From Diplodia intermedia (taxonomy: Eukaryota; Ascomycota; Dothideomycetes; Botryosphaeriales; Botryosphaeriaceae): 64,000 nucleotides of DNA. Below the pieces are notes generated by a model that was given only the letters and a program-made list of their open reading frames with translations, ran no database searches and was not told the origin of the DNA. A program made the translations under genes and the position numbers. The number at the start of each line of letters is the position of its first letter. The stretch's first letter is position 1. This document shows positions 11,201 to 23,150 of the stretch, piece after piece. Where the stretch lies: positions 105,435-169,434 of the forward strand of contig JAKEKT010000080.1 in assembly GCA_021495925.1 (NCBI GenBank), read 5' to 3'.

Positions 11201-13224
11201 ACTCCATCCATCACCGTGTGCAATAGTCCATAGTGTGTGTCTGCAGAAGTCGACGACGGCGACCGACGACGGCGACCGGCAACACGGCCTGTGACCTGCA
11301 ACGCCACTCTTTTCATCACCTCGCCCCCTTGCACCAGCGGCGCTTATGGGGTAAAGGAAAAAGAAAAACCACCTAATGCCACTCCGCTCCGCGAGCGAAT
11401 CTACTTCTGGCTGCTTGACCCGACGGAGGGGGGCGCCCCGGTAGGATGCACCAGACAGGAGCCGGGTTTTCGCGCGCAAAATGAGCCGCGCCTAGTGGCT
11501 GCGGCGCCCGCTCCGGCGCTCTTCTCCTGGCTCGTGGTGAGCTGACCATCGAACGCGAGATCGAGATGCGATACGTGTGATGAGCGCGCGAAGCGAGTGA
11601 TGAGAGAGATCCGCTCCCGTCTCGCTAGTTCGCAGCGAGGGTGCGCAAAGCAGGTGGGCAGGGGAGGGCCCTAACATCAGGGAGCGCGACGGCTAAGACC
11701 AGCCAGCGGGTTGCGCCGGCTCTTTTGCGCTTCCTTTCGCTTCGCTCGGCCGGCTGTTCGAGCGGGGAACCTGCTCTGTCGTCGGGTAGCTGCTTCGTGC
11801 ACTTGGAGAATCGGTGGGCGATGCGGAAAAAGCAATGAGGCTGGGGCGAAAAAGAAAGCAAGCTGCGATGCAAATGTGAGCTGATCTCAGTGAGAGCTGA
11901 CGAAAAGGAAACAGTTGGCCTTGCCGCCTGCTGCGCGGGGTCGTAGGCGGCTCTTGATCAGGATCCCCGGGCTGTGCGAATCGTGACTGCTTGCCGGAGG
12001 CGAATCAAGGCTGGAGGAAGGGCAGATATCAGTGTGAGAGATTAAGAAGATACTAGTAATCATACATGCTTCGCTGCTGCAGTCGCGAGAAGACGGAACT
12101 AGACGCTGCCCTCCCAGTTGTTTCCTTTCGTCTTCCTCGTACTGTCTCAGCCATCGAGGGCCAGCCTGATGGCCCGCGTACAGCCGGATGCTTCTCGCCC
12201 CCGTGTGGCGCCCCGATCTTTTTTTTCTTCCGTTTTTTGTTTTTTTCTGACCAAGTGTCAAGTGTACTCCGAAAATCTGAAAGATGGTTGTTGGGGAATA
12301 GGGAAAGCAAATGCGCGTGCTTTACGTGACATGTCGATTGAACGAGCCCTTCACCCAACCTCTCTCAGGACGCCTGTCGCATTCTTCCGCCGTCTTATCC
12401 AGTTCTGGTGCGATGTCCATTCTCGCAATCTTTAGTCATTGACCCGGTCTTAATTTTGTTTTGCCATCCACTGCGCCTATGCCCTCCGGCTCGCAAGCCG
12501 TGCGCTTTCCTCGTGCGGGAAGAAGGCCCGAATCATGGCAATTAAAGCGGCAGAGCGGCTGGCAAGGGAGGCGTTGAAGGTGAACAATTTTGATTTGAAT
12601 TGAAACAAGCATAGCATGCAGTCATGACATCGTAACATCTGAGGCACATGGACACACGTGTGAATGGAAATTTCAAGGTGAGAACAAGATAAGTGAAGCG
12701 GGAGATAGTTGAATGAGATAAAAAGAAAGGAAGAGGCGTTAGCCCGGAAGCGAGGGGGTGAGCAGCGATCGAGCGCGGCTGGTCAGGGCGTGGTTGTCCC
12801 GTCCCATCGCCTCGTCGTTGTCCAAAGAACAGACCAATATGCGCCGCTGATGTCCCTTCTTTGTCGTACTCCCATGATATTTTCATGATCAGATCCCAAT
12901 TGTGGTATATGTTGGCAGCTGCCTTCCGAGGCGTGTGCCATCCTCATTCCGTAACGCCGGCAAATGCCCGCTGAATAATCCGCAGGAGAAAGTGGGTGAA
13001 GCCAGTGGTATCGGGAGCCGTGGACAGAAATTATGCTCAGGATGAGACTAACATGTTGGAAAGGTGCCGAAAAGAAAAACCGCATTATGAAGTGAGGGCG
13101 TGAAGCAGTCGATCGGCCGTTAGGGAGGTCTCGGGGCTTCCCGGTCGCTACGGGTCAAGCTATCGAGCGTGAGCGATGGAAGAGACTTTGGTCCGAGGGG
13201 CTCGAGCCACGTTGATCGCCCAAG
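8280..13224. other. Long gene-free region downstream of the VIB-1-like gene
   Basis: Almost 5 kb between two genes that converge (CBS on +, VIB-1-like on -). Open frames up to about 190 codons occur on both strands, but they are Arg/Ser/His/Pro-rich shadows without domains, initiation context or splice structure. It holds a T-run near 10178-10195 and a (CGTCT) repeat at 10736-10760. The 3' untranslated regions of the flanking genes must lie at its ends. No tRNA or 5S rRNA was found by eye. Confidence 0.5.
10736..10760 (+). repeat. (CGTCT)5 microsatellite
   Basis: Five perfect tandem copies of a 5-bp unit in non-coding DNA. Confidence 0.9.
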
Positions 13225-16118
13225 CTAATAGCCAGCGGCATTCAGGTCGGGGTAATATCCGCGGCTCGTGTCGACCCCTTGGTACCGCCCGCACCCACCA
13301 ACGCTGTATGACGATGGCAGAGAAGCCTCGCTGAACTCAATCTTGACTCTTTTGGTAGGATCATACTCTTGCTTCGAGCCGATCGAAAGCCCCGCCTCTG
13401 CGATTGGACTGGGGTAGTATTGGTAGCCATCGTACTGCTCGATACCCTTGCTTTCCTCTTCTTCCATGACGGTGTGCTCGCTCGAAATACCATCAACCGG
13501 CCCTCCGCTCATCGAGCTCGCCGAGCTAACGGAATGGCTGCCGATAGGGCTGGGATCTAACTGGTACTGGCCTGATCGGTACACGGCACCGCCCATCGCA
13601 GAACTTCCGAGCATCGCAAGGCTGCTGGAGATGCCGCGACCGGCGCCGCCCGGTGCGCCCGCGCCGCCGTAGGCCGCGTGTCCCGGACCACCAGCACCAC
13701 TACCCGCGCCCCCACCACGCGACGAGTTGGCACTATGTGGGCCCTCGTGTTGATAGTGGCTCGGAGATCTCCCACGCACGACCACGGCAGCAGAAACCCG
13801 TTGGGCGACGCGGACCCAGTCAGGGTGGTCATCGCCGGCCCGTCGCACGTCGGCATGGAGCTCGACAATCAGGTGGTAGTATTGCTGCTGCGCTCTCCGC
13901 TTGCCGTTGTTTGCTGTGGCAGACTTGAACTGAATGCGTTCGAAGGTGTGCTGATGACTTGTTGCCGAGTGTCCGGCTGGGGAGTATGACTGTTCCGTGT
14001 CCTGCTGGAGCGGGAGAAATGGTGGCCCCAGAGCTGTTGCGCTGTGGGTGAACTGGAGCGGATATCCATGAGTATCACCTGCTCCTTTGCCTGGTGGCAT
14101 CGGGAGTAGCTTCTCCATTTGGATCTGCATCTGCGGCCCCTTGTCGCGCTTGGGAGTGTGCTGAACCAGCTCGATTGATTTCCCTGCTGCGCCGTCGACG
14201 GCTGCCGAGAGAGTGACGGCCATGGCTTGAATCTGCTCCGGCGCATTGCGGGCGCTACGGCTAAGAAAGAGGCGACTGTTGGGGAGGTGCGGATTCAGGG
14301 TGTACGAGCAATTGACGGAGAAGTAATTTCTACGGTAGCAGGTCCAAGTGCGGTCGTTTGAGAAAAAGAAGCCCTTTTCGACCTTGCACTCGATTTGTGG
14401 AGTGACGACCTGCCCTTCGCCCGCTGTGATCTCGCCAAAGCCCTCTTGCGCGGAGAAGGGCGGTGACTCGGGCTGGGACCGGGTATCGTGCTGGGCCTGG
14501 TAAGGAAGCATACTTGCACCTCCGTAGGGAAGACCGCTCGGCGGAGACAGGGAAAGGGTGCCGGCTGAAGTCAGAACGGTGCGGGGGGTGTCGGGAACGG
14601 AAGTGTAGGTCCTGCTCAGGGATTCGGCGTGGCTGCGGGGCGACAGAGCGTGCCGATTGAGGTGCGGCGTCGAAGTTGTATAATTGTCCCTCGCGGTCGC
14701 ACTGAGCGACGGTGACACGGGATTGCCCATCCCTGGTGATCGTGCCGGAGGTAACATGCCAGATTGCGATGCGTCCGTTCTGCGATTCTGTCAGCAGCTG
14801 CCACCCGCTTCGAACTGGTGCGGCTGCCAGCTAAGAGCGCCACGACGGAAGCGAAACTCAAAACATACATTCCAGACATGCGTCGTGACATGTTTGGGAC
14901 ACCAAACGGTTGCTGGTAGCCGCCGTGGTTGCTGCTGTAAAGCTGAGATTGGCCGTACAGCGGCTGGTGCTGCGCGTAGAGCCCCGGCTGGGAGAAGGAG
15001 GAAAAGGCAATGGACGAGGCGTTGGAGCGCGGGCTGGTGGAGATGGAGCCGGAGCTGGAGTCGGAGATGCCAGATCCTGCGTGCTGGAATCTGCAAGAGT
15101 CATTCGGCGTCAGCTATCTTGTAGGCTACACTCAAACAATAGCGGGTGCTGAGATAAAGTGCGAGAAGGCTGACGATGTGTAACCGCGTCGGGTTTGTGG
15201 CACCGCGCGCTCGACAATCTTGACTGGAAAAGATGACACGGCCTAGGGTTGTCGTGTGATCAATGTGACAACCACGCTGCCGGGAGGACAGGGCTCCCGA
15301 GCGCTCGGGTTAGGTGCGTACGACGGGAGTAGCGGGCAGCATGACGACGTGTTTGCTCGGGCGCCTGAAGATGGTGGCCCGGGGGGCTTAGGGCGCCGGG
15401 CAACAGCTGGTCGCGAAGGCAGCCAGTAGGGACAGGGAGCTGGGGGCCAAGCGGCGCTGCGGGAGGGCCAGAGTGCGTGGGGTGCTGGGCTCCAATGAAA
15501 GAAGGCTACTTACTGGCCGCCATCATGTGCCGTGGCGGGACGGTGTGTGTGTGGCAGGTAACGAAAGCCAGTACTTGAAGGGAGCGACTGTAAGCCGCTC
15601 GCTGACTGGCCCAGCGCGCCGTCACGCCGAAGAGGAAGCGGGTCCGGCACCCCTCCTTCTCCTCCTCCACCTCCTGCATAGGAGGTATGATGTGCATGAG
15701 AGCCAATGCTGTCGATGCATTGGTTGTCCGAGGACAGCGGCGAGTACTGCGTCCCCAGGAGGGGTTGAAGGGACACTGCTGATGCCGTCCGTCAGCCAAT
15801 CGCTCCCGACGCGCAGCCCTCGAGCGGGACGTGGGACGAAAACGACGTGACCGCCAGCTTGCTGGCCAGCCTGCGGTTACACACGCCTCCGCCGAGTCGG
15901 GTGCCAAAAGCTTGAGGGAGCGCGCGAGCTGCCCAACGCGTCCAAGCCATAAATATAGCACCAATGGCGCTCAGGGCGGGCGCGCAAGCCTCAAAGCTCG
16001 CCGGGTGGGCGCGTCGCGGACGAGTCTCGTCGCTCCCGGCCGCCAGGTACGAGAACGGGGAACGGAAGGGGGAGGACGGGCGTGACTGACCTTGATTCAT
16101 GACTGTTGCCGCGCACAT
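13225..16118 (-). CDS. vib-1: VIB-1/XprG-like NDT80-family transcription factor
   Basis: Four minus-strand exons, 16091-16118, 15514-15775, 14869-15090 and 13225-14779, give a 688-residue protein. Introns use donors GTCAGT, GTAAGT and GTATGT and keep the frame. The NDT80/PhoG DNA-binding fold (p53-like) spans about residues 298-512. It begins at CKVEKGFFFSNDRTWTCYRR and ends with the block FERIQFKSATANNGKRRAQQ and YYHLIVEL, which is diagnostic of the VIB-1/XprG branch. The N-terminus is Ser/Gly/Pro/Gln-rich; the C-terminus is Gly-rich, then acidic. In Neurospora, VIB-1 is needed for heterokaryon incompatibility and for secreted protease and glucose-responsive gene expression; Aspergillus XprG controls starvation proteases. 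Length matches VIB-1. The first exon of 28 nt and its 315-nt intron are the least certain part, because the second exon has no internal ATG. Very large flanking regions suggest complex regulation. Confidence 0.88.
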
Positions 16119-16498
16119 ATAGATTGCGCGCGCGCCCCAAGAGCTCTCCCTGTTTCGCGTAAAGCAGGGCCTGCTAATTCCCGGCTGCTTCGCCCGCGCT
16201 GGTTGCGCGCTTTCACCTGCTGCTGCTCCAAGGCGCGTCGTCGTGTGGCCCTCTCAGGCGTCGTCTGCTGGCTGCCCGCTGGCTTGGGCTGTTTGCGTTG
16301 CGCAGTCGCTCGGAAGCTCGTCGTCAGGTCGTGAGGGCAGGCGGGATGCTGCTGCCCTGGCTGACTGCGCGGGGACGTCGTTGCCACGTTAGGCAGGAAC
16401 AGAGCGGGCGTGCTGCGCGATTCGGAATGCCTGGGCCGGCAACTCTCGAGGGATCCGCTCCTGCGACAGTGGCGTAACTCTCCAGCCTCTTTCTCGAA

Positions 16499-16528
16499 GT
16501 CGTCGTCGTCGTCGTCGTCGTCGTCGTC
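16499..16528 (+). repeat. (GTC)10 microsatellite
   Basis: Ten perfect GTC copies in the upstream region of the VIB-1-like gene, followed by two GTCC-like units. Confidence 0.9.
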
Positions 16529-19500
16529 CGTCCGTCAACACAGCGCTCGCTGGTGTTGCTTTTACGCAGACTGACAGCAGATGCGCGGGAGAAAAATGCG
16601 CGCAGTGCGGTGAGGCAATCCGCGCGAAACAGGTCTCGACGGCAGTCCGCGCCGGCTTGGGCGCGCGAGGCAAGGGCTGTGGAGGGCTTGCTTTTTGCGT
16701 TGCTTTTTTCGGGTCTTCCGAGCCGGCGTCTATCTCCTGCAGAATGAGTAGACCGGAGGCTGCCTCCCCTGTCGACGGCACCAGCGGTGAGATCTGATCT
16801 GCCCGTTGCGCGTTAGCCCAGCCCGTGCCCGCTCGAGGCTCAACGTACCAGGTTTCTCGAGCTGCAGCCAAAATTGAATGGCGTCAAGCGGCAGGCCGGG
16901 CTGGCTCGACTGGTCGTCTGCCGCTGGTCAGTGATCTGCATGACCCGCCGATGACGGCGTACAGCGGCCTGCTGCCACTGGGACCGCGTGCTTACTCACT
17001 GGGGAACTGCGCGGGCGCCTGAGAGATCAAGAGCGGATGATGGGCGCTGAGCAGCGTGTGAGGCGGCGTTGATATACTGCCGCCAGGAGCCAAAGGCGTT
17101 TGTGCAACACGGCCCCGAGCCTTGGTCGGACCCCGTGATGGCGGCGGCGCGGGAGCGGAGAGCAGACAAAGAGAAGAATAGTGGGTGAGGGGAGCGAGGA
17201 GGAGAGCAGCGGCGGTGCACGAACAGGGGCGGTGTCGGCACAGGCTGGGGGGCTGGTGGGCGATCGGACAATTTTGAGTCTACAACGCTTGGTGAAGGAA
17301 AAGTACAGATCCTGTGGAGATGGATACAGAGTAGGGCTAGCTGGGATGGGGTCGGCCGTTTGGCCAAAAGCAGAAAATATGTACCCAGGCAGCGCTGATG
17401 ATGGATCAGATTCAGCCCCAAGATGACCGTAATGCCCAGGCTCAGACCATTTCTATTCTCTAGCACCACCACGGTAGCATTGGCAAGCTGCAGCAGCGGA
17501 TGTGGCCCCAAACGGTCTATCTATGTCCCCGAAGCCAGGGAGGACTGATTTGCCCCAGGGCCAAGGCACCGCGCTCTGCGAAGTGTCTCTCGCTCACGCA
17601 GGTTTGCATTCCTTGCGCCGTGAGTGCGAAGACCCACCTGATCGCCCGGCCCAATTCAAATCTCGCCCATGCAGCGACGCAGGAACGTCGATGCAGCTGG
17701 TCGAATCCTCTGGCTCGCCGGGAGGCCACAGCGCGGCCATGTTTCAAGTCGATAATCCTAACAATAACCCCATGCAGGCGCACGGGGCGCGGCGGAGCTG
17801 CAGGTCATCCTGGCCAGCGTGATCCACGCAGGGAAAGTATTGGCTGCGCATGACAGCAGCGGGCATTGTCAGCACTGTATCGGTGACCAGCCAAGCCCAG
17901 CCTGCCCGAGTCGCCCTTGCGGGCCGGCTGCCGCGCTGGAGCCCGCTGCGAGTCACGTCGGGCTGGCAGCCGGGCTGGGGGCAGATGGGCGGCGACCGTT
18001 ACCTGTCACAAAGCCTATAGCAGCGCGCGAAAAGGCAGAGCCAGAGCAGCACACGCAAACGCCACCGCCTTTTCCCGTTCGGGCCGCCTGGAATGGGCGC
18101 GCATGCAACCCTAGCGCGGCTTTGAAATTCCTTCGGGCTGCGCCAGATCTGGCCTGGTCCGCTGGCGCAATTCTCCGGGGCGGCTGAGCAGGGTTGGCGA
18201 GCATCGATCGACCGCGGGGGCGTGGGAGCGGCGTGAGATGTGTGGCCGGGGCTGGCGCGGGCAGCGCAGGGCGGCTAGGGCAGCGCAGCCGCCGGCGCTC
18301 TCGCTTTCGCAACGGCGACAGGCACGCGGGCGGCTGGCAGGCCGATAGGCAGGTAGGCAGACGACAGCTCGACCACGGCCACGCTGCGCGCCACCTCCTG
18401 GGGCTCCTAAGGGCTGCTGACGGCGCAGGGCCGGCCGAGGGCTCGCGCGACGGGCGGGTGCTGGGAGCTGGGCGAGGTGAGATGCGACGGGGCAGGGCAG
18501 GGCAGGGCGGCAGCTGGATCGGCCGGCCCTGGAGCCAGGATAGCACCCACGCAGGCGCTCAGGTGCTTCGAGGGTCGTGGTGACGTGCAGATAGACGCAT
18601 GAGCGCGGCGTGTAGGCGAGCCGCTAGCCGGCGGCAGCGCTCTGCCGCCAGTGACTCCGGCGCACTGCCTGGTCCGTGAGCGCCGGCACGCCCTGCCCTC
18701 CGCCGTGAAGAGCACGCCGAACTCCTTCCCTCTGGCCAGCGCGCGGCCCGCTTCCCTTTGTCTGCCCGCAGCGCAGCCTGCAGCAGCCGCACCTAGCCAA
18801 CCAGCACACCGCCGAGCCACGCGGCCCTCATTCCTCCCAACCGCACGCCGGCCCGCCGGGTCGCCGCTGCATGTGGTTCCGCACGTTGCCCGCCGCAAAT
18901 GGACGCCGCCCGCATTCCTTGCCTCGCGCCGCCCAATGCAGCCGACTTGTCTCTCGGCCCCCAGCTGCCTGTCCCTTTCCTCGCGGTCATCTGACGCCGC
19001 CGGCCGGGGACCGCCATGTGCCTGGCTCGGCGCGCGCGGCTACGGGCAGGGCGCGAGGCAGCGGCGGGTGGCTCAGCTGCCCGCGCCGAAGCAAGCGTTT
19101 TCCGTGGAGCTGACGCGCTAAGGCTCCGGGCTGCTGCTAAGACGCAGGGAAGCTGGAGCCAGCGCGATACGAACTGCAGCCATCCGCAGAGCCCGCAGTG
19201 CGCACGGAGCGTGGGGAGGACTTGGATGCGACGATGCCTGGAGCGCCAGAGCCACATGATTTCCAACGAAGGCCCATTGCTGCGGTTTCAGGCGCTTGGC
19301 CATCGGGCCACTCAGCTTCTGCGGCGGGGCTGGATCGCCCTCAATTCTCCGATTAGTGACCTCAGCATCGCACAGGAACACCCGGGCGATCCCCGCCCAT
19401 TGGGCATGCCTCTGGGGGCTGACGTGATGGGGGGCGGCCTCGAAAAACGTTCGTCCCAGCGGTCCGGGCCGGCTCTGAGGCCAGAGACAAGTGTCAGCCG

Positions 19501-19847
19501 CTTGGCCAGATAAGAGACGCATTCTTCTGGGGCATGGCTCGATCGGGGCGCGACGCTGCCAGCGCGCATCCCGATAGGCGCTGCCTGTCTCGGAGCTCCC
19601 GATACCCCGCTGGACGATCGCCGCACGTCATAAAAGCGTTGCTGCTGGGGCTGATGGATGGCCGTTGGTAGCCTCCCACTGGGCCAGGCATTCCGCCGCG
19701 CTGCATGGCCGCCTGACTCCGGCCTCGCCCAAGCATGCCCGCGCGCGCCGCATGAATCGGGGATTTGGAATTGCCAGAGGCCGCGGCGGCTAACGGCTGC
19801 TTTATGGGGGGGAGAGGCGTTGCAGTGACATGGCTGCCAGGCCCAGG

Positions 19848-19877
19848 CACCGCACCGCACCGCACCGCACCGCACCG
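19848..19877 (+). repeat. (CACCG)6 microsatellite
   Basis: Six perfect tandem copies of a 5-bp unit in non-coding DNA about 3.7 kb upstream of the VIB-1-like start. Confidence 0.9.
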
Positions 19878-22800
19878 CGATACCGCACACACGCCCGGTC
19901 ATCTGAAACACCCGGCTCGCAAATTACTCCGACAGGCCGTTGGGCGCGCGGGCAAGGCCAGCTGCATCTGGTCGCAACAGGACTCGCACAGAAGATCTCG
20001 GTGCGACTCGGCCAGCTAATCCCACATGTCAACCGGTCACCGCCCTGCTGCAAGCCAGGGCAGCGGCCCCCAGGCAGCACGAGAGCCCTCCCGCCGGCTA
20101 TGTGCCCGTCCCGGTTTCGCCTGTCTCGTGAGCCGGTGCAGAAAACAGTGCATTTCTGTGTCCCAGAGATCTCGCGCTGCTCGATTCCAAATGCGTGGTC
20201 AGCGGAAAGGGCATGTGGCCGGCCAACACGCACAACAATGGCCCTTCTCGAAGGGTTGTGAAGCTCACGCTTCCCCACGCCGCATCGCTGGTAGCGAGAC
20301 GAATGGCGTTGCACAGGGCGCGCAACTGGCATCATAGCGTCCGGTTGCAGATCGTCGGCGGGTGGAGCAGCAACTCAGTTACTCAGCTTCCTTCCAGATG
20401 CTTTCCAGGCGCCTAGTCGACCGCCCGGTGCTTGGCCCCGAGCGAGTAAACGGTCCGGCGCCCGCCACAGCCACATGACGCGGGGGCCCTTTGTCTGCGA
20501 GGCTCACGCCAGCAGCTACCGGTCCTGAAAACGTCGATCCTCCACATCGCAGCCTTCACGCGGATCCCTGGGCCTAGCTGGCGTCTGTTATAGGCCACGG
20601 CGACACCGAAAGGGTAGGCTCTCCCTAGCGCTCAGCCATCGACGACACGCCAGCATGTCCATGGCTGCAGTATGTCCACTTGCTGCATGCGAGTCAACTT
20701 TCTTCACGGCGCAATCTCCTCGTTCCCAAACCGGTCTACTCGCGGCGGCTTCCGAGAGGAAGCACAGCGCCACGGTTTGTGTGGTTGTCGAAGCTAGCAG
20801 AAGCTCGAGCGTGCTCAAGGCACGCTTTGCCTGCACCACCTGGTTCCCGTGGTGCCAGTCGACCCAGTCACCTCGGCGTTAGCTTGACGAACGCGTGGTC
20901 CGTGCCGGTGCTCGTCACTTCGCGGGGAAGCACGAACCCGTTGCACCCTTTCCCTTCCCGCTCGCTGCGTGCGTCTGTCTGGCTGTACAGCCCTATCTCT
21001 AAATCCAGGGCCAAACAATACACCTTGCTTCCGCCGCAACCCCCTCCCCGCGGGGAGGCTTCCTGCCTCCGAGCCACCAACTCATCTGTCACAAGCGGGG
21101 CGCAGGATCCAACAGGGGCAGGGCATGGTGCGGTCGCAATCCTTCCCAGCCGCGTGGGTATCTGCAGCTTCCAAATCCCCCGTCGCATCATACGAGACCG
21201 AGATAAAGAGCAGGGTTATTCGGAGTATAGCGCGGAGATCAGGTTGCCTGGCAGCGTTGCCATGGCCAACGCCCCGCCACGTCGGCCCTCTATGAGCCGT
21301 CCACATATCCGTGAACTCGGTTGGCTGGGGGCAGAAGCAGGTGATCTCCTCTTCCCACCGGAACCGCTTTCTATAATTCCCTCATTAACCTAACATATAG
21401 CTGTCGAGGCGGCAAGCCAAACTGCCACGACATGCTCACGCCTTTTTGGAATTCTCCCTTCCAACACCCTCCTCTCCGTAGGTGGCGACATGAGTTGCGC
21501 GCGACAGCTCTATTTTTGGGGCTGTTGGCGTTGTTTGAGCACACTGCTTGCAGCCAGCTTTGGCGTCATTCAAATCATCAGGTTGCGAATCGCAGGGCCG
21601 GGGTGTGGTTGCTGCCCTGGAATCCGGGTCGGCAAGCGAAGAAGCTGGGGCCAAAACTTGACCCTACGTGCCAGCGAAGCTCGTGGTGTTGCGTTGCTTT
21701 GTTGCGATTGTGCCTTTCAATCATCTTCCCCTTTGTGGGCCAGGGTTCTCTTGCCCCTTTCGGGTGTTGGTGTCACCGCCGAACTATGATTATCACTTCG
21801 TGCTCACGCGTCGGCTTTTATGCATGGGCGTTCCTTGCACTGGTGCGTGATGGGATCGAACATTGAGTCATCTTACATGGGCCTGGCTGGCTCATGACTG
21901 CTTAGCAGAGCGAGGAGAGGGGGGAATTCGCCACCTTCCGCAGTACCGATTCCTACACGTAGTGAGCGTGCAGCAGCAAGAGACTGGGGCAGCCCATGAG
22001 AACTGCCTCCCGCCTCTCTCTCTCTCTTGTTTCGTCTGCAGGAAACGGATCAGCTATGTCTTATCCTCTCCACTCTCCCGCTCTCGTGGTGTCCTGGGCG
22101 GGGACGTGTCTCCCAAGATTTCCGATGGGGCTTTTTTCTTTTCGCTTCAACGCCGTTTGCTTATCTTTGTGGCTGATCTTTCAGGCACGCTCTAGTTAGA
22201 ACGTTGCCTCTCACTGGGAGGGTGGCGAGGTCAGCCCCGAACCAGACCCATACCCAGACCCAGACCCCACTCACTTGCTCGCTCCTCCCGGGTGGCTGCT
22301 GCCCGCCTCACCGAGCGCAAGCGGCGACATGCATCTGAACCCCGTCAGCTTTTTTTGCCGAGGAAATGCCCAACGGCGTCGATCACGCCTCGTACGATAA
22401 TTTATTGCTCGCCGGTCTGAGTTGGGCAGAGGGAGGGGCGGCTCCGCTTGCTTCACGGACGCTAGAAGGCCTTCGCCGATCCTCTTTTCTTTTTCCTTGC
22501 ACCCTTGTCTCTTAGCTTTACTGGAGCCCTATGGCAAACATTCAGTTCTCCCGTGTACCCGCGGAACCCCTCCCTTGCGCGATATTTCGTTCCCTGAGCA
22601 AAAGCATGAATACTTATCACGGCACTGCAAGATGGAGATTCCTTAATTCTGGCGCCGGGTCCTCGGTGATCCAAAGAAATGTAGTGGTCGAGATAGACAA
22701 AATTCCAACTTTCGCTGCAATCATCACACCGATCTCCCTTGCTTCAACCCCTCTTCGTGCCACATTGTCTTTGTCTTCTCCTGCTCCGTGAAACTTTGCT

Positions 22801-23065
22801 AACGGTAGAGCTGTTTCTCAAAGTGGTTCCGATATAGATAGCTTCACGCCTTCTTGGTCTAAATCGTGTCATTGCAATATTCTCATTAGTAGACCGGTAG
22901 GAAAGCCCAATGAGTGCCGCTGAGCATCAATCATTGTCATCTTGCTCAATGTACCACATCTCGATTGGAAGTTAGGGCAGTTGAATTGTCTTCTACCTTT
23001 TCGTGTTTCTTGAAGTCCCGCTCATGTGTTGCCCGCTTGCATCAGTTCCTTTCTAAGAGGCTCGA

Positions 23066-23066
<1 letters not shown>

Positions 23067-23150
<84 letters not shown>
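23067..23150 (+). repeat. Uninterrupted run of 84 G residues
   Basis: A perfect homopolymer between ctcgac and cggtccc. Flanks are ordinary mixed-composition DNA. It lies in the gene desert about 7 kb upstream of the VIB-1-like gene and 2 kb beyond the 3' end of the membrane-protein gene. Such a tract could fold into G-quadruplexes, or could be a sequencing or assembly artefact (two-colour chemistry reports absent signal as G). Confidence 0.95.

Noticed and set aside
17690..17730. A GGTCGAATCC stretch resembling a tRNA T arm
   Set aside because: No acceptor, D or anticodon stems could be drawn around it.
20680..21393. A 237-codon + strand open frame in the gene desert
   Set aside because: Ser/Arg/Pro-rich, no domain, no start context and no splice structure; typical of chance frames in GC-rich DNA.
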